Origin: Rhizobium sp. BK376 | GTDB lineage: Bacteria; Pseudomonadota; Alphaproteobacteria; Rhizobiales; Rhizobiaceae | NCBI RefSeq assembly: GCF_004341625.1 | Contig: NZ_SLZG01000012.1 | Location: forward strand, 62,001-126,000 | Direction: 5' to 3' | DNA length: 64,000 bases | Shown here: in pieces, positions 63,275-64,000 of the stretch | Layout: each line of letters begins with the position of its first letter | Numbering within the stretch: position 1 is the first letter of the stretch | Program-made: the position numbers and the translations under genes | Notes under the pieces: generated by a model | Database searches by the model: none | Told to the model about the DNA's origin: nothing | What the model saw: only the letters and a program-made list of their open reading frames with translations

Positions 63275-63325
63275 TGCGTTAGGCCGTAAGTCATGGCTTA
63301 CGCATCCCTGCTAACGCAGTTTTTA
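63275..63325 (+). terminator. Nested hairpin terminator after tRNA-Phe
   Basis: Outer stem TGCGTTAG/CTAACGCA and inner stem CGTAAG/CTTACG, followed by GTTTTTATCC. It lies 50 bases after the tRNA and is the likely end of its transcript. The rest of 63226-63715 shows no supported gene; it should hold the prkA promoter. Confidence 0.6.
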
Positions 63326-63715
63326 TCCACAGATCGCGGCGATCTTTTCGAGGCAGTCGGATGGTCGTGCGTGGGGACGTGTTTATCGCGCGGTTGAGCG
63401 GTTAAACTCAATATAAACAGGTGCTATCGGCTTCCGGGGAAGCCATGTGGCTTGTGAGTCGCGGCGGTCGTATTCGTTTCGCGATTGCTATCTTAAATTG
63501 AGCCGAGAACGCTTCCGGCAATCTCCGTGGTATGCATTATTAAATTCAAGTCTGCGTAAGTAGCGAGATATTGCTGCGCTGCCGAATCGGGCGTACGAAT
63601 TATAGATAGGCCAGGTCTTGATTCGTAATGAAGCTTCCCCCACCATATAATGTGGTGGCGGGTGTAAACTCGCCGGATGCGGCGTTAGTTGCAATAGCAA
63701 AGCTATCGAGGCGCC

Positions 63716-64000
63716 ATGAACAACAACGATGTGCTGTTTAACGAATTCGCCCGTACTTTTGAAGCGCGGCGCGAAAGCGAGTTATCGTTTTCCGAATACT
63801 TGGAAGCGTGTCGGGATAATCCCCTGATGTACGCCAACGCGACGGAGCGTCTGTTGGCCGCCATGGGCGACGCCCAGATGGTGGATACCGCCAAGGATAC
63901 CCGGCTTGGGCGTATTTTCATGAATCGCACGATCCGGGTCTATCCTGCCTTCTCCGGCTTCTATGGCATGGAAGAGACGATCGAACGGATCGTCGCCTTC
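63716..64000 (+). CDS. prkA: PrkA family serine protein kinase, 5' part
   Basis: The first 95 codons, cut by the window end. The product begins MNNNDVLFNEFARTFEARRE and contains SEYLEACRDNPLMYANATERLL and GRIFMNRTIRVYPAFSGFYGMEETI, which is the start of the AAA-type PrkA/YeaG kinase. CGAGG lies before the ATG. PrkA acts in starvation and nitrogen-stress responses. The catalytic part lies outside. Confidence 0.9.
   Translation, partial: MNNNDVLFNEFARTFEARRESELSFSEYLEACRDNPLMYANATERLLAAMGDAQMVDTAKDTRLGRIFMNRTIRVYPAFSGFYGMEETIERIVAF

Noticed and set aside
63488..63700. 70-codon minus-strand frame between tRNA-Phe and prkA
   Set aside because: No ribosome site or motif, and it occupies the likely prkA promoter region.

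Overview
The window looks like chromosome of a Rhizobium-type alphaproteobacterium (Rhizobium/Agrobacterium group). The grounds are the conserved Rhizobiales block at the right end (murA, DUF2948, hisD, UPF0262, low-molecular-weight phosphatase, infA, maf, yacG, tRNA-Phe, prkA), the number of ABC uptake systems with GntR/LacI/ROK regulators, and intergenic palindromes of the rhizobial mosaic type. Coding density is high and no phage structural genes are present.

Layout. 1-9.8 kb: a carbohydrate locus with a PhyH-type dioxygenase, a LacI regulator, a ThuA-like plus Gfo/Idh pair, a ROK regulator and a divergent sugar ABC transporter; the arrangement resembles the ThuA/ThuB keto-glycoside route. 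9.8-13.0 kb: thiamine salvage operon thiM-thiE-thiD plus an SDR, behind a TPP riboswitch. 13.2-18.5 kb: small proteins, slyX, an SDR, and an exported methionine-sulfoxide repair set (msrB, a DipZ-like CcdA-thioredoxin fusion, msrA), then a Nudix hydrolase. 18.8-21.9 kb: a bestrophin homologue, an ECF sigma/anti-sigma pair and a BI-1 family protein. 22.1-33.2 kb: a branched-chain-type ABC uptake system with an FAD amine-oxidase-like enzyme, a divergent GntR regulator, DUF3830, TIGR04076-like, aldo/keto reductase, NTF2-like and GMC oxidoreductase genes. This is probably one catabolic regulon for an unidentified, perhaps amine-bearing, compound. 33.2-44.1 kb: GntR, OsmC, a membrane protein, a TetR-controlled RND efflux pump, a transglutaminase-like protease, a polysaccharide export lipoprotein and a metallophosphatase.

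44.45-56.97 kb: an integrated genomic island. A 26-bp exact copy of the 3' end of tRNA-Thr(GGU) marks its far end, and a tyrosine integrase lies beside the intact tRNA. Cargo is a type I restriction-modification operon (hsdM-hsdS-hsdR, tightly overlapping, with a roughly 200-residue extra domain on HsdS), a small protein at the left edge, a serine recombinase with clustered TGTCC motifs upstream, an HTH protein, RNase HI and small unknowns.

57-64 kb: core genes for peptidoglycan, histidine and translation, with tRNA-Phe and the start of the PrkA kinase gene cut by the window edge.

The most interesting leads are the HsdS C-terminal extension, the one-cysteine MsrA/MsrB pair flanking a thioredoxin fusion with a methionine-rich linker, the riboswitch with readable alternative pairings upstream of thiM, and the uncharacterised DUF3830/TIGR04076 catabolic cluster. 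All functional statements rest on reading the sequence and recalled family knowledge; no searches were run.
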